Assembly: GCA_016929205.1 (NCBI GenBank)
Contig: JAFGJF010000322.1
Span: forward strand, 1-5,659
DNA from: Anaerolineae bacterium
GTDB lineage: Bacteria; Chloroflexota; Anaerolineae; JAFGEY01
Reading direction: 5' to 3'
Length of the DNA: 5,659 nucleotides
Part shown: positions 1 to 5,659 of the stretch, piece by piece
Layout of the letters: each line of letters starts with the position of its first letter
How positions within the stretch are numbered: position 1 is the stretch's first letter
Position numbers and translations under genes: made by a program
The notes under the pieces: model-generated
Told to the model about the DNA's origin: nothing
Database searches by the model: none
What the model saw: only the letters and a program-made list of their open reading frames with translations

Positions 1-102
1 AGCGAACGCGCCGACCCGCCGTGGCGGATGGTGTACGGCGCTGGGGGCCAATTGGGCGCGGGGCCGATGTGTTACGCGATTGGCTCCCCGGCCAAAGGAT
101 GA
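1..102 (+). CDS. 3' end of an unidentified upstream gene (partial)
   Basis: Frame 1 is open from the window edge to a TGA at 100-102, giving 33 residues that end in CYAIGSPAKG. Third codon positions in this frame are mostly G or C, as in the genes that follow, and the other two forward frames look less coding-like. The stop lies 7 bases before the flavin oxidoreductase ATG, and the Shine-Dalgarno of that gene sits inside this tail, so the arrangement is operon-like. I do not recognise the family; the visible tail is Gly/Ala/Pro rich with no diagnostic motif. The coding call rests on codon bias and gene spacing only. Confidence 0.5.
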   Translation, partial: SERADPPWRMVYGAGGQLGAGPMCYAIGSPAKG

Positions 103-109
103 ATCGAAT

Positions 110-1120
110 ATGCTTTTCGAACCGTTACCAATCAACAAGCTGGACCTAAAGAACCGCGTTGTCCTTGCACCGTTATACCTGGCCCTGGATGGGCGCAGCG
201 ACGCGTTCCGGGCGTTTTACGTGCGGCGTGCCCAAGGCGGCGTGGGACTGGTCATTGCCCCGCAGTCGACACCCGGCGGGCTCGACGACTGGGTCGATCC
301 CGAATTCGGCGCAGCGTTTCAACCGCTCATCGAAGGCTGTCACGCGGCAGGCGCCAAGATCGCCTTGCAACTCTTTCCCGGCGCGGGCACGGTCGACGCT
401 TACACGCGTGAAGAGCTGGCTTCCATCGCCCCGCGTTTTGCTCGCGCGGCAGCGGGGATGCGAGAGGCTGGCTTTGATGCGATCGACATCCACGGCGCGC
501 ACCATTCGCTGTTCATGCGCCTGCTCTCGCCCTTTCAAAACCACCGCCGCGACCGGTACGGCGGCTCGCCGGAAAATGGCTGGCCAGCGCAGGTGGAGAC
601 GGTGGAAGCGATCCGCGCGGCAGTGGGGCCGGATTTTCCGATCCTGTTCCGTTTCAGCGCGACGGACTTTGTGCCGGGCGGCGTTGACCTCTCACTGACC
701 GTCCCTTATGCCCAAGCCCTGGAAGCAGCGGGCGTCGATTGCCTGGATATCTCCGCCGGCACGGCCGATTCGCCCGAGGGCAGCTCGCATCCGGGCCGCA
801 AGCAACCTGAAGGGTGCTTTGCCGGCCTGGCATCAGCCATCCGCGCCGAGGTCGACGTGCCGGCGATCGCCGTGGGCAGGATCGCCGGGCGAGAGGTGGC
901 CGAGGCAATCCTGCAAGAGGGCAAGGCCGACCTGGTGGCGCTGGGCCGCCCGCTGATCGCCGACCCCGACTGGCCGCGCAAGCTGGCTGAGGGGAGAGAT
1001 GACGAGATCGTGCCCTGCCTGTGGGAGAACGCCGGCTGCCTGCGCAACTCGATCCACATCGGGCAGCCCATCCGCTGCATCCAAAACGCCGAGGTTGGCT
1101 TTGAACGCGAGCCTGTCTAG
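110..1120 (+). CDS. Divergent NADH:flavin oxidoreductase / old yellow enzyme family protein
   Basis: A 336-residue FMN TIM-barrel protein of the OYE/2,4-dienoyl-CoA reductase type; such enzymes reduce activated C=C bonds with NAD(P)H in the cytoplasm. Family landmarks seen: LKNRVVLAP near residues 13-21, Gln87, the histidine pair H128/H131 in IHGAH, YGGSPEN near 150-156, Arg181 in LFRFSATDF, and the FMN-phosphate segments AVGRI (near 254) and ALGRPLIADP (near 277). The start is ATG 110 with AAAGGA at 94-99; an upstream in-frame TTG at 80 lacks such a site. Several oddities are seen. Ser133 stands where OYE members usually have the proton-donor Tyr. Tyr23 stands at the usual Thr/Cys. The segment after Gln87 is short and reads FPGAG, not xHAGR. 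The C-terminal cluster motif reads C303-x2-E306-x3-C310-x12-C323, so the second expected Cys is Glu. There is no C-terminal FAD/NAD domain. The fold assignment is secure; the substrate is unknown and activity may be altered. Confidence 0.9.
   Translation: MLFEPLPINKLDLKNRVVLAPLYLALDGRSDAFRAFYVRRAQGGVGLVIAPQSTPGGLDDWVDPEFGAAFQPLIEGCHAAGAKIALQLFPGAGTVDAYTREELASIAPRFARAAAGMREAGFDAIDIHGAHHSLFMRLLSPFQNHRRDRYGGSPENGWPAQVETVEAIRAAVGPDFPILFRFSATDFVPGGVDLSLTVPYAQALEAAGVDCLDISAGTADSPEGSSHPGRKQPEGCFAGLASAIRAEVDVPAIAVGRIAGREVAEAILQEGKADLVALGRPLIADPDWPRKLAEGRDDEIVPCLWENAGCLRNSIHIGQPIRCIQNAEVGFEREPV
1091..1094 (+). promoter_or_regulatory. Ribosome binding site deciding the TTG start of the URO-D gene
   Basis: GAGG lies 6 bases upstream of TTG 1101, inside the end of the flavin oxidoreductase gene. 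The in-frame upstream alternatives run deep into the preceding gene, and the first in-frame ATG (codon 27) would remove the family's N-terminal segment (SSRERVRLALEH). Confidence 0.6.
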
Positions 1121-2174
1121 CCGCGAGCGCGTCCGCCTGGCGCTCGAACATCGCGAGACCGACCGCATTCCCATCGCTATGGTCTGCTCGGGCATCAACC
1201 CACCGGCGCGCCGCGAGTTGGAACGCTACCTGAGACGCGAGCGCGGCATTGGCGTGCAGCGCTACCTGGACGCATTCATCGACATCCGAACCATCGATCC
1301 CGCGTACATTGGCCCGCCCCTCCCACCTGACGGGGATATCTGGGGCGTGCGCCGCAAGCCGGTTAGCTATGGGACGGGCAGTTATGACGAGATCGACTAT
1401 TACCCGCTGGCGCAGATCCAAAGCATCGATGACCTTGACAAACACCGCTGGCCCAGCGCAGCGTGGTTCGACTATTCGGTCCTGCCGGAGCGCATCGCCG
1501 CCGCGCAGGCCGGTGGCGAGCACTGCCTGATGATCTCGAACGGCAACATTTTCGAAACGTCGTGGTACATGCGCGGTTTCGAGCAGATGTTTATCGATTT
1601 CGTCCTCAACCCCGAGCTGGCGCACGCCATCCTGGAACGGGTCACATCGTTTTACGTCGCCCATTTCACACGGATGCTGCAAGCAGCCGAAGGTCAGGTC
1701 GACCTGGCCTTCACCGCCGACGACGTCGCCGGGCAGAGCGGCCTGTTGATGTCACTCGAAATGTGGGAGCAGTTCCTCAAACCCTATCACACGCGCTTGA
1801 ACCAGGCGATCCACGAATTCGGAACCAAGGTCATCTATCATACGGATGGCGCGGCAACGGAGGCAGTGGATGGGCTGATCAACATGGGGATCGACGTCCT
1901 GCAGGCGCTGCAGTTCAGCGCCGAGGGGATGGATCCGGCAAACCTGAAACGCCGCTTTGGCGACCGGCTCTGTTTTGAAGGCGGGGTCAGCGTGCAGACG
2001 ACGCTGCCCTTTGGCACGGCGGAGGACGTGCGGCGCGAGGTGGAGGAACTGATCACGGTGCTTGGGAAAAACGGCGGTTACGTCCTCGGCCCATCGCACG
2101 CCATCCAGGCCGGCACACCGCCGGAGAATATTGTGGCGATGTTTGACACAGCGCTAGGCTCTTATCCATTCTAA
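1101..2174 (+). CDS. Uroporphyrinogen decarboxylase (URO-D) family protein, non-HemE type
   Basis: A 357-residue TIM-barrel protein of the URO-D/cobamide methyltransferase superfamily, close to the usual 340-370 length. Family landmarks: N-terminal SSRERVRLALEHRETDRIPI (5-24), FTADDVAGQSGLLMS (204-218), FLKPYHTRL near 225-233, VIYHTDGA (244-251), GGVSVQTTLPFGTAEDVR (294-311), and a C-terminal GPSHAIQAGTPPENI (330-344). The RQAGRY-type N-terminal signature of HemE is absent, so a haem-pathway role is unlikely. At the zinc site of MtaA/MtbA-type methyltransferases (HxC) it has H247-T-D249, and the late Cys is replaced in GPSHAIQ. It therefore may bind metal differently or not at all. It overlaps the flavin oxidoreductase by 20 bases, which suggests translational coupling and a joint pathway, perhaps methyl transfer or aromatic/ether catabolism (inference). 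The start is TTG 1101. The exact substrate is unknown. Confidence 0.9.
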   Translation: MNASLSSRERVRLALEHRETDRIPIAMVCSGINPPARRELERYLRRERGIGVQRYLDAFIDIRTIDPAYIGPPLPPDGDIWGVRRKPVSYGTGSYDEIDYYPLAQIQSIDDLDKHRWPSAAWFDYSVLPERIAAAQAGGEHCLMISNGNIFETSWYMRGFEQMFIDFVLNPELAHAILERVTSFYVAHFTRMLQAAEGQVDLAFTADDVAGQSGLLMSLEMWEQFLKPYHTRLNQAIHEFGTKVIYHTDGAATEAVDGLINMGIDVLQALQFSAEGMDPANLKRRFGDRLCFEGGVSVQTTLPFGTAEDVRREVEELITVLGKNGGYVLGPSHAIQAGTPPENIVAMFDTALGSYPF

Positions 2175-2190
2175 AGACCACTCGCAACGA

Positions 2191-2212
2191 CTCGGCATTG
2201 AATTCAGCCGGG
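2191..2212. repeat. Imperfect inverted repeat overlapping the -35 element
   Basis: CTCGGC (2191-2196) and GCCGGG (2207-2212) are complementary with one G-T pair. Between them is the perfect 8-base palindrome TGAATTCA (2199-2206). The -35 hexamer at 2198-2203 lies within it. It could be an operator for a dimeric regulator or chance; no T-run follows, so it is a poor terminator for the URO-D gene. Confidence 0.35.
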
Positions 2213-2226
2213 ATCTGTGATACAAT
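2198..2226 (+). promoter_or_regulatory. Sigma-70-type promoter with extended -10
   Basis: TTGAAT (2198-2203) and TACAAT (2221-2226) are separated by exactly 17 bases, and TGA immediately precedes the -10 (extended -10, TG at 2218-2219). Each hexamer matches the housekeeping consensus at five of six positions (TTGACA, TATAAT: TTGAAT differs at positions 5 and 6 only, so four of six; TACAAT differs at one). It sits in the only sizeable intergenic region and faces the DUF362 gene. Transcription would start near 2233, giving a leader of about 150 bases. It probably drives the whole downstream operon. Confidence 0.65.
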
Positions 2227-2304
2227 CGTAACATAAACTCAAGCATATGACATCAAAGCCCTCGTCGCAGCAGTTCATTGGAGGGTAGCGTAGGACACAC
2301 AACA

Positions 2305-2349
2305 AAGCCGATCCCTAGCCGGAAGACAGTTCTGGTAGATGGTCGGCTT
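2305..2349 (+). promoter_or_regulatory. Long leader hairpin upstream of the DUF362 gene
   Basis: Outer arms AAGCCGA (2305-2311) and TCGGCTT (2343-2349) are perfectly complementary. Inside, CC (2313-2314) can pair with GG (2341-2342), CTA (2315-2317) with TAG (2336-2338), and CCGGAA (2319-2324) with TTCTGG (2330-2335, one G-U), closing a GACAG loop (2325-2329). That is about 18 pairs in 45 bases, with only single- or two-base bulges. It lies within the predicted mRNA leader, 23 bases before the Shine-Dalgarno. No U-run follows directly (only TTTT at 2354-2357), so it is not a classic terminator. It may be a cis-regulatory or mRNA-stabilising element. I do not recognise a known riboswitch class. 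Confidence 0.5.
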
Positions 2350-2372
2350 GGTGTTTTGGGAGGCAACCATAC

Positions 2373-2378
2373 AGGAGG
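2373..2378 (+). promoter_or_regulatory. Consensus Shine-Dalgarno of the DUF362 gene
   Basis: AGGAGG lies 6 bases before ATG 2385. It is the strongest ribosome binding site in the window and fixes the start of the first gene of the right-hand operon. Confidence 0.85.
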
Positions 2379-2384
2379 CAGGCG

Positions 2385-3518
2385 ATGGAACAACAATCAC
2401 CAATCGTTGGCGTCGTCCGAGGCACCGATAAACTCGCTTCGTTTCGCCAGTTGCTGGAACTGACCCGCTTTGACGAAACGCTCTTGACGGCGTATGAGAA
2501 CGCAGCAACAGGCAAAAGCGAGTTCAAGATCGTGATCAAACCCAACATGATGGTCTTTATGCATCCCGGCACGTTCCACGCCACCGTGACCGACAAAGAT
2601 CTGGTCGAAGCGCTGATCGACCACATCCTGGAGCTGGGATTCAGCGACGTCGCGATCTGCGAGGCTCAACACGACGTGGGCACGATGCTCAAAAATCACA
2701 ACGTGGCATTCGTCGCCAAACAGATCGGATACGATCCCCGAGGTCGCTACAAGATCGTCGACCTGACCCTGGAATCTCGTCCCTTTCGATACCACTACCA
2801 GGATGAGCGAGGCAGGGAGAAAACGTGGAAAGACCGGGTGGGTCAAAGCTGGCAAGAAGCGGATTTCAGGGTCACCTTTGCCAAGTGCAAAACGCACGAA
2901 CATGACTGGATGACGTTGGGGGTGAAAAACATATACGGATGTTTTCCCCGCACCAACATGGTGTGCAAGTACCACATCCAAAACGAGGTGGATGAGGTGA
3001 CGGCACGCTCGATCCGCAACTTTCCGGTCCATTTTTGTTTCATCGACGCCTGGGTCGCGTCCGACGGCTTTCAAGGGTACAAAATCGCCAATCCCAAAGA
3101 ACTCAAGATGCTGTTTGGCGGCCCCAACGCGATTGCCGTGGACATGGAAGCGTTCAAGCGCGCAGGCGTGGACCCGCACAAATCCAAGATCTTGGGCAAA
3201 TCGGTCGAACAGGTGTACGATGGTGATTACCCACCATATCGTGTTGCCGGCGATACGAGCACGCTATTCAGCCATCTGTGCGACTGGGAGAACGTCAGCG
3301 ACGAGATCGTCAACAGCATCGACGTACTCGAAGAGGTGTACATCTCCTGGGCCTTTCTGAATCTCAAACCCTCGACGCTGATCGACCATGACCTCTTTCC
3401 GCCCAAGAATGTCCTTTACCGGTCTGTGGCCTGGATCTCAAAGCAGCTCTACAGCGTCTTTAAGCTCGTTCGATGGACTAAAAAGGTCACGTCCTTGTCG
3501 CGAGGAACGAAACAATAA
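2385..3518 (+). CDS. DUF362 domain protein
   Basis: A 377-residue protein with the conserved DUF362 pattern: FKIVIKPNM (47-55), VTDKDLVEALIDHILELG (68-85) followed by VAICE, then FAKCKTHEHDWMTLGVKNIYG (165-185, matching the family's K-x-K-T-H ... KN-x-x-G signature), FIDAWVASDGFQG (219-231) and GGPNAIAVDMEAFKRAGVDP (245-264). The biochemical role of this family is not established to my knowledge; some members carry ferredoxin-like 4Fe-4S motifs, but none is seen here. Candidate metal-binding residues are C168, H171, H173 and C186. There is no signal peptide. The C-terminal tail (about 342-377) is part hydrophobic, part basic and could touch the membrane (inference), which would fit the membrane proteins downstream. 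It is the first gene of the right-hand operon, behind its own promoter, leader hairpin and AGGAGG site. GC at third positions looks lower than in the genes to its left. Confidence 0.85.
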   Translation: MEQQSPIVGVVRGTDKLASFRQLLELTRFDETLLTAYENAATGKSEFKIVIKPNMMVFMHPGTFHATVTDKDLVEALIDHILELGFSDVAICEAQHDVGTMLKNHNVAFVAKQIGYDPRGRYKIVDLTLESRPFRYHYQDERGREKTWKDRVGQSWQEADFRVTFAKCKTHEHDWMTLGVKNIYGCFPRTNMVCKYHIQNEVDEVTARSIRNFPVHFCFIDAWVASDGFQGYKIANPKELKMLFGGPNAIAVDMEAFKRAGVDPHKSKILGKSVEQVYDGDYPPYRVAGDTSTLFSHLCDWENVSDEIVNSIDVLEEVYISWAFLNLKPSTLIDHDLFPPKNVLYRSVAWISKQLYSVFKLVRWTKKVTSLSRGTKQ

Positions 3519-3541
3519 AACTCAAACTGAACAACGATCGT

Positions 3542-4384
3542 GTGCAGATCGCCAAAACCGAAAGAGGCGATTTCTCGACCGTCGATATCCTGGTGATCAT
3601 CTGGGTCACGATCAAGAAACTCAAGGACAAGGCGTCGATCATCCTGTGGTCGAGCTTTCTCTTGCTGGCGTTATGGGGCTTTCACGGTGACATGGCCATC
3701 TTGACCCGCCTGTTTGGCAAGGACTGGACCGCCAGGATTACGTTCGGGCTGCCGTGGGGGAAACAGCTCGTTTCGTTTGTCGCCGGTTTTGTGTTGATGG
3801 TGATCGTCCCCGGCCTGATCGTCAAGTTTGGGTTCAAAGAGAACCTCAAAGACTATGGACTCGGGCTGCCGGCCGAGGATCAGCGGCAAAAGGCCAGGGT
3901 GGCCTTTTTGTCGCTGCTGGGGATCGCATCTGTCCTGGTTGTGTTCGCTGTCTTTGACAAAGACATGCAAAGAGAATACCCGTTATTCGTCCAGCGCACC
4001 GGCGATCAGCCGTGGACGATCACCCGTTGGTGGGAGTTTGTCCTCTATGAACTTGTCTACCTGCTCTTTTTTATCACCATCGAATTCTCGTTCCGGGGAT
4101 ACCTGTTGTTTGGGCTCAACTCGATCCGGGTCGATTGTAAAGCAGGAAACAGCCAGCCGATTTCGGTGCCTCGTTTTGGTCTCTATGCGATCCTGATCCA
4201 GATGCTGGCCTATACCACGTGGCACTATGGCAAACCGGTCCCGGAGCTGATCGGCTCTCTCGTGTGGGGCATCTGCGTGGCGGCAATCGCCCTGCGGATC
4301 AGATCGATCTGGCCGATCATCATCTCTCACTGGCTGTACAACATTCTTCTCGACGTGATTCTATGGGTGGCATTTCCGCTATGA
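3542..4384 (+). CDS. CPBP-family intramembrane metalloprotease-like protein
   Basis: A 280-residue polytopic membrane protein of the CPBP (CAAX protease/bacteriocin-processing, Rce1-like, often called Abi) family. Hydrophobic segments lie near 32-48, 74-97, 118-138, 167-191, 212-226, 236-252 and 254-278. Motifs in order: IEFSFRGYLLF (180-190) at the EExxxR site, with E181 and R185 present but Ile180 at the first Glu; AYTTWHYGKPVPE (223-235) with H228; and ISHWLYN (261-267) with H263 and N267. The single-Glu form of motif 1 also occurs in other family members, so proteolysis is possible but uncertain. The start is GTG 3542, the first standard start after an in-frame stop at 3479, but no good Shine-Dalgarno precedes it. 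GAGGA at 3502-3506 lies far upstream, so the N-terminus is uncertain. The gene begins 23 bases after DUF362 and its TGA overlaps the next ATG. Substrate unknown; a role in modifying a partner membrane protein is inference. Confidence 0.8.
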   Translation: MQIAKTERGDFSTVDILVIIWVTIKKLKDKASIILWSSFLLLALWGFHGDMAILTRLFGKDWTARITFGLPWGKQLVSFVAGFVLMVIVPGLIVKFGFKENLKDYGLGLPAEDQRQKARVAFLSLLGIASVLVVFAVFDKDMQREYPLFVQRTGDQPWTITRWWEFVLYELVYLLFFITIEFSFRGYLLFGLNSIRVDCKAGNSQPISVPRFGLYAILIQMLAYTTWHYGKPVPELIGSLVWGICVAAIALRIRSIWPIIISHWLYNILLDVILWVAFPL

Positions 4385-4935
4385 CGAACCCTTTTCAAGG
4401 TGAAGCGATCCTCTTTGAGGCCGAAGACAAAACCAGGTTTTATGAATGGCAGCTCGGGCACGTCGCGCTGGACCCAGCCGCCGGGACGATCACGATCCAC
4501 GGGCACTCGCGCCAGGACATCAAGATCACCATCTCGGCCAGCGAGATCGCCGGCTGCGAGATCGTCAAGCGGGAGGACATCAGCAAGCTTGGACAAACAG
4601 TGTTTTTCTGGGTGGTCCGCGACGAGACCGGCGCGGTCGGCTGTCCGCTTGCCCTTCTGCTGGGGCCTGTTGCCCTCGTCGATGCCATCCTCGACAAGCG
4701 GGCCAGATTCCCGGCCATCAAACTGACTCAAGCCACGAACGGTGACGCCAGGCAAGGGTGGGTCATCCACCTGCGATCGAGAAAGCGGCGGCGGCGTGGG
4801 CGGGCGGACACGATGGCGATGGCGCATCGTGTGGTCGCGTTTCTACGCCAGAGTGGATACAGCGGCCCGCTGCCCGAGTTGGCGAGCAAAGGATCCGGGG
4901 AGATGATCGATACCGAGGGAGAGCGCGATGGCTAA
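4381..4935 (+). CDS. Hypothetical protein, predicted beta-rich with C-terminal helix
   Basis: A 184-residue protein I do not recognise. ATG 4381 overlaps the previous stop as ATGA, which supports this start and translational coupling; a longer in-frame version from 4219 would run inside the CPBP gene and is rejected. The first 115 residues alternate short hydrophobic and polar stretches ([48 protein letters not shown]), which suggests beta strands, followed by a hydrophobic stretch (89-104). A basic patch, [10 protein letters not shown], lies at 132-141, and a likely helix (142-157) follows. Strands plus a final helix would fit a pleckstrin-homology-like fold, but that is only a guess from pattern. 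There is no signal peptide or clear membrane segment. The basic patch could bind acidic lipid or nucleic acid. It sits between two membrane-protein genes. Confidence 0.7.
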   Translation: MTNPFQGEAILFEAEDKTRFYEWQLGHVALDPAAGTITIHGHSRQDIKITISASEIAGCEIVKREDISKLGQTVFFWVVRDETGAVGCPLALLLGPVALVDAILDKRARFPAIKLTQATNGDARQGWVIHLRSRKRRRRGRADTMAMAHRVVAFLRQSGYSGPLPELASKGSGEMIDTEGERDG

Positions 4936-5659
4936 CCAGTGGAATGCGAAACAGGACCAAACTCCAAAATCGCAATCCGATCCAGATGTCGCCGGCAACG
5001 CCGTAGAACACGAGGGCGTATCTGGCACGGCGAACAACCGTAAGAAACGCCTGGGCACGATCCTGCTGGTTCTCGGCGCGCTGCCTTCCGCCCTGCTTGG
5101 CATTGGGCTGACCCTGGGTGGAGCGGGATTGCTGGTGCTGAGTCTTCCCCCCGTAGGGCTCACCGGCCTCGGCACCGCGTTTGCTGCCTCTTTTGCCATC
5201 CTGATGCTGCCCACAGGCCTGCTGCTGCTGGTCTTGCTCGTCCTCTCCAGGCTGTCCCATCGCCTCCTGGCCATCGCCGGTGCGGTGGGCAATGTCGTTT
5301 TGGGTTTGTTGGGGATCGTCCTGCTGTTCACGGCCGGCCCCAGCGGCCGTGCCAACTGGGGCAGTGTGGTCGTCATCCTGTGCGCGAGTGGTTTGATCGC
5401 CGGCCTGTCGGCATTGGCCGGGCAATGGTTGTGGCACAACCTGACCTCGGGATGGGCAATCGGCGCAACAGCATTTGTCCTGGCGACGTTATCGGTGCTC
5501 TCGCTGTGGGAATGGAGCGCCGAAACCAAAATGCAAGTCTTGCGAGGGCATTTGGATTCGGTGCGCGCGGTGGCATGGTCGCCGGACGGCAGTAAGATCG
5601 CCTCAGGATCGGACGATCTGACGGTGCGCATCTGGGATGCAGAGACGGGAGAGCCGCTG
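4928..5659 (+). CDS. Multi-pass membrane protein with C-terminal WD40 domain (3' truncated)
   Basis: Open from ATG 4928 to the window end, 244 residues without a stop. The start has GAGG at 4915-4918, 9 bases upstream, and overlaps the previous gene by 8 bases. Layout: a polar, likely cytoplasmic N-terminus (1-41, ending in RKKR), then about five or six hydrophobic segments (near 42-73, 80-108, 112-136, 144-166 and 172-193), then a WD40 repeat beginning at about 203. This has RGH (206-208), [11 protein letters not shown] (211-221) and [11 protein letters not shown] (227-237), followed by AETGEP, an almost canonical repeat. More repeats should follow, since propellers normally need about seven. 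By topology the propeller is probably on the inner side or facing outward, depending on the number of segments. It would act as a protein-binding scaffold fixed to the membrane. No kinase, NACHT or protease domain precedes the repeats, unlike many bacterial WD40 proteins. Confidence 0.85.
   Translation, partial: MANQWNAKQDQTPKSQSDPDVAGNAVEHEGVSGTANNRKKRLGTILLVLGALPSALLGIGLTLGGAGLLVLSLPPVGLTGLGTAFAASFAILMLPTGLLLLVLLVLSRLSHRLLAIAGAVGNVVLGLLGIVLLFTAGPSGRANWGSVVVILCASGLIAGLSALAGQWLWHNLTSGWAIGATAFVLATLSVLSLWEWSAETKMQVLRGHLDSVRAVAWSPDGSKIASGSDDLTVRIWDAETGEPL

Noticed and set aside
80..109. N-terminal extension of the flavin oxidoreductase from a TTG
   Set aside because: ATG 110 has AAAGGA upstream and begins right at the family's usual N-terminus (LFEPLPINKLDLKNR).
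654..1682. Long minus-strand open frame (342 residues) across two + strand genes
   Set aside because: Its translation matches no family I know and is Arg/Pro rich, as expected for an antisense frame of GC-rich DNA; the + strand genes have clear family motifs.
2175..2215. Intrinsic terminator after the URO-D gene
   Set aside because: The only hairpin there (2191-2212) is short and has no T-run after it.
2247..2288. 13-codon leader ORF (MTSKPSSQQFIGG) just after the promoter
   Set aside because: No Shine-Dalgarno before its ATG and no feature of an attenuator peptide, such as a run of one amino acid.
4219..4380. N-terminal extension of the 184-residue protein
   Set aside because: It lies wholly within the CPBP gene in another frame; ATG 4381 with the ATGA overlap is far more likely.
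4763..5631. Overlapping minus-strand open frames (224 and 262 residues)
   Set aside because: They are antisense to the membrane-WD40 gene; low-complexity Gln/Arg/Ser-rich translations and no motifs.
1..5659. CRISPR array, tRNA, rRNA or insertion sequence
   Set aside because: I saw no regularly spaced direct repeats, no cloverleaf or rRNA-like sequence, and no transposase or terminal inverted repeats.

Overview
All supported genes lie on the + strand. High GC, family content (an old-yellow-enzyme-like flavoprotein next to a uroporphyrinogen-decarboxylase-family protein, then DUF362, CPBP and membrane-anchored WD40 proteins), and a TTG start with a good ribosome binding site suggest a GC-rich environmental bacterium. 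Chloroflexota, perhaps Anaerolineae, is my best guess. That is inference from gene content; no marker gene is present.

Left block (1-2174): a short 3' tail of an unidentified upstream gene is followed, 7 bases later, by a flavin oxidoreductase of the NADH:flavin oxidoreductase/old yellow enzyme family. This overlaps by 20 bases a uroporphyrinogen-decarboxylase-family protein of the kind seen in corrinoid methyl-transfer and catabolic clusters. The tight packing indicates co-transcription and probably a shared, unidentified catabolic pathway. The flavoprotein departs from its family at several key sites, and the URO-D protein has HxD in place of the zinc-binding HxC of the cobamide methyltransferases.

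Middle (2175-2384): the only real intergenic region. It holds a convincing extended -10 promoter (TTGAAT, 17 bases, TGA-TACAAT), a small dyad around the -35, a long leader hairpin (2305-2349) and a strong Shine-Dalgarno for the next gene. No gene-length ORF is supported there.

Right block (2385-5659): a four-gene operon candidate. DUF362 protein; CPBP-family polytopic membrane protein with a single-glutamate active-site motif; an unrecognised 184-residue protein that starts in an ATGA overlap; and a multi-pass membrane protein fused to a WD40 domain that runs off the window end. The spacings (+23, -4, -8 bases) indicate tight co-expression. Three of the four genes are membrane-linked or of unknown function, so this set is the best candidate here for an undescribed membrane-associated module. 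Its function cannot be stated from sequence alone.
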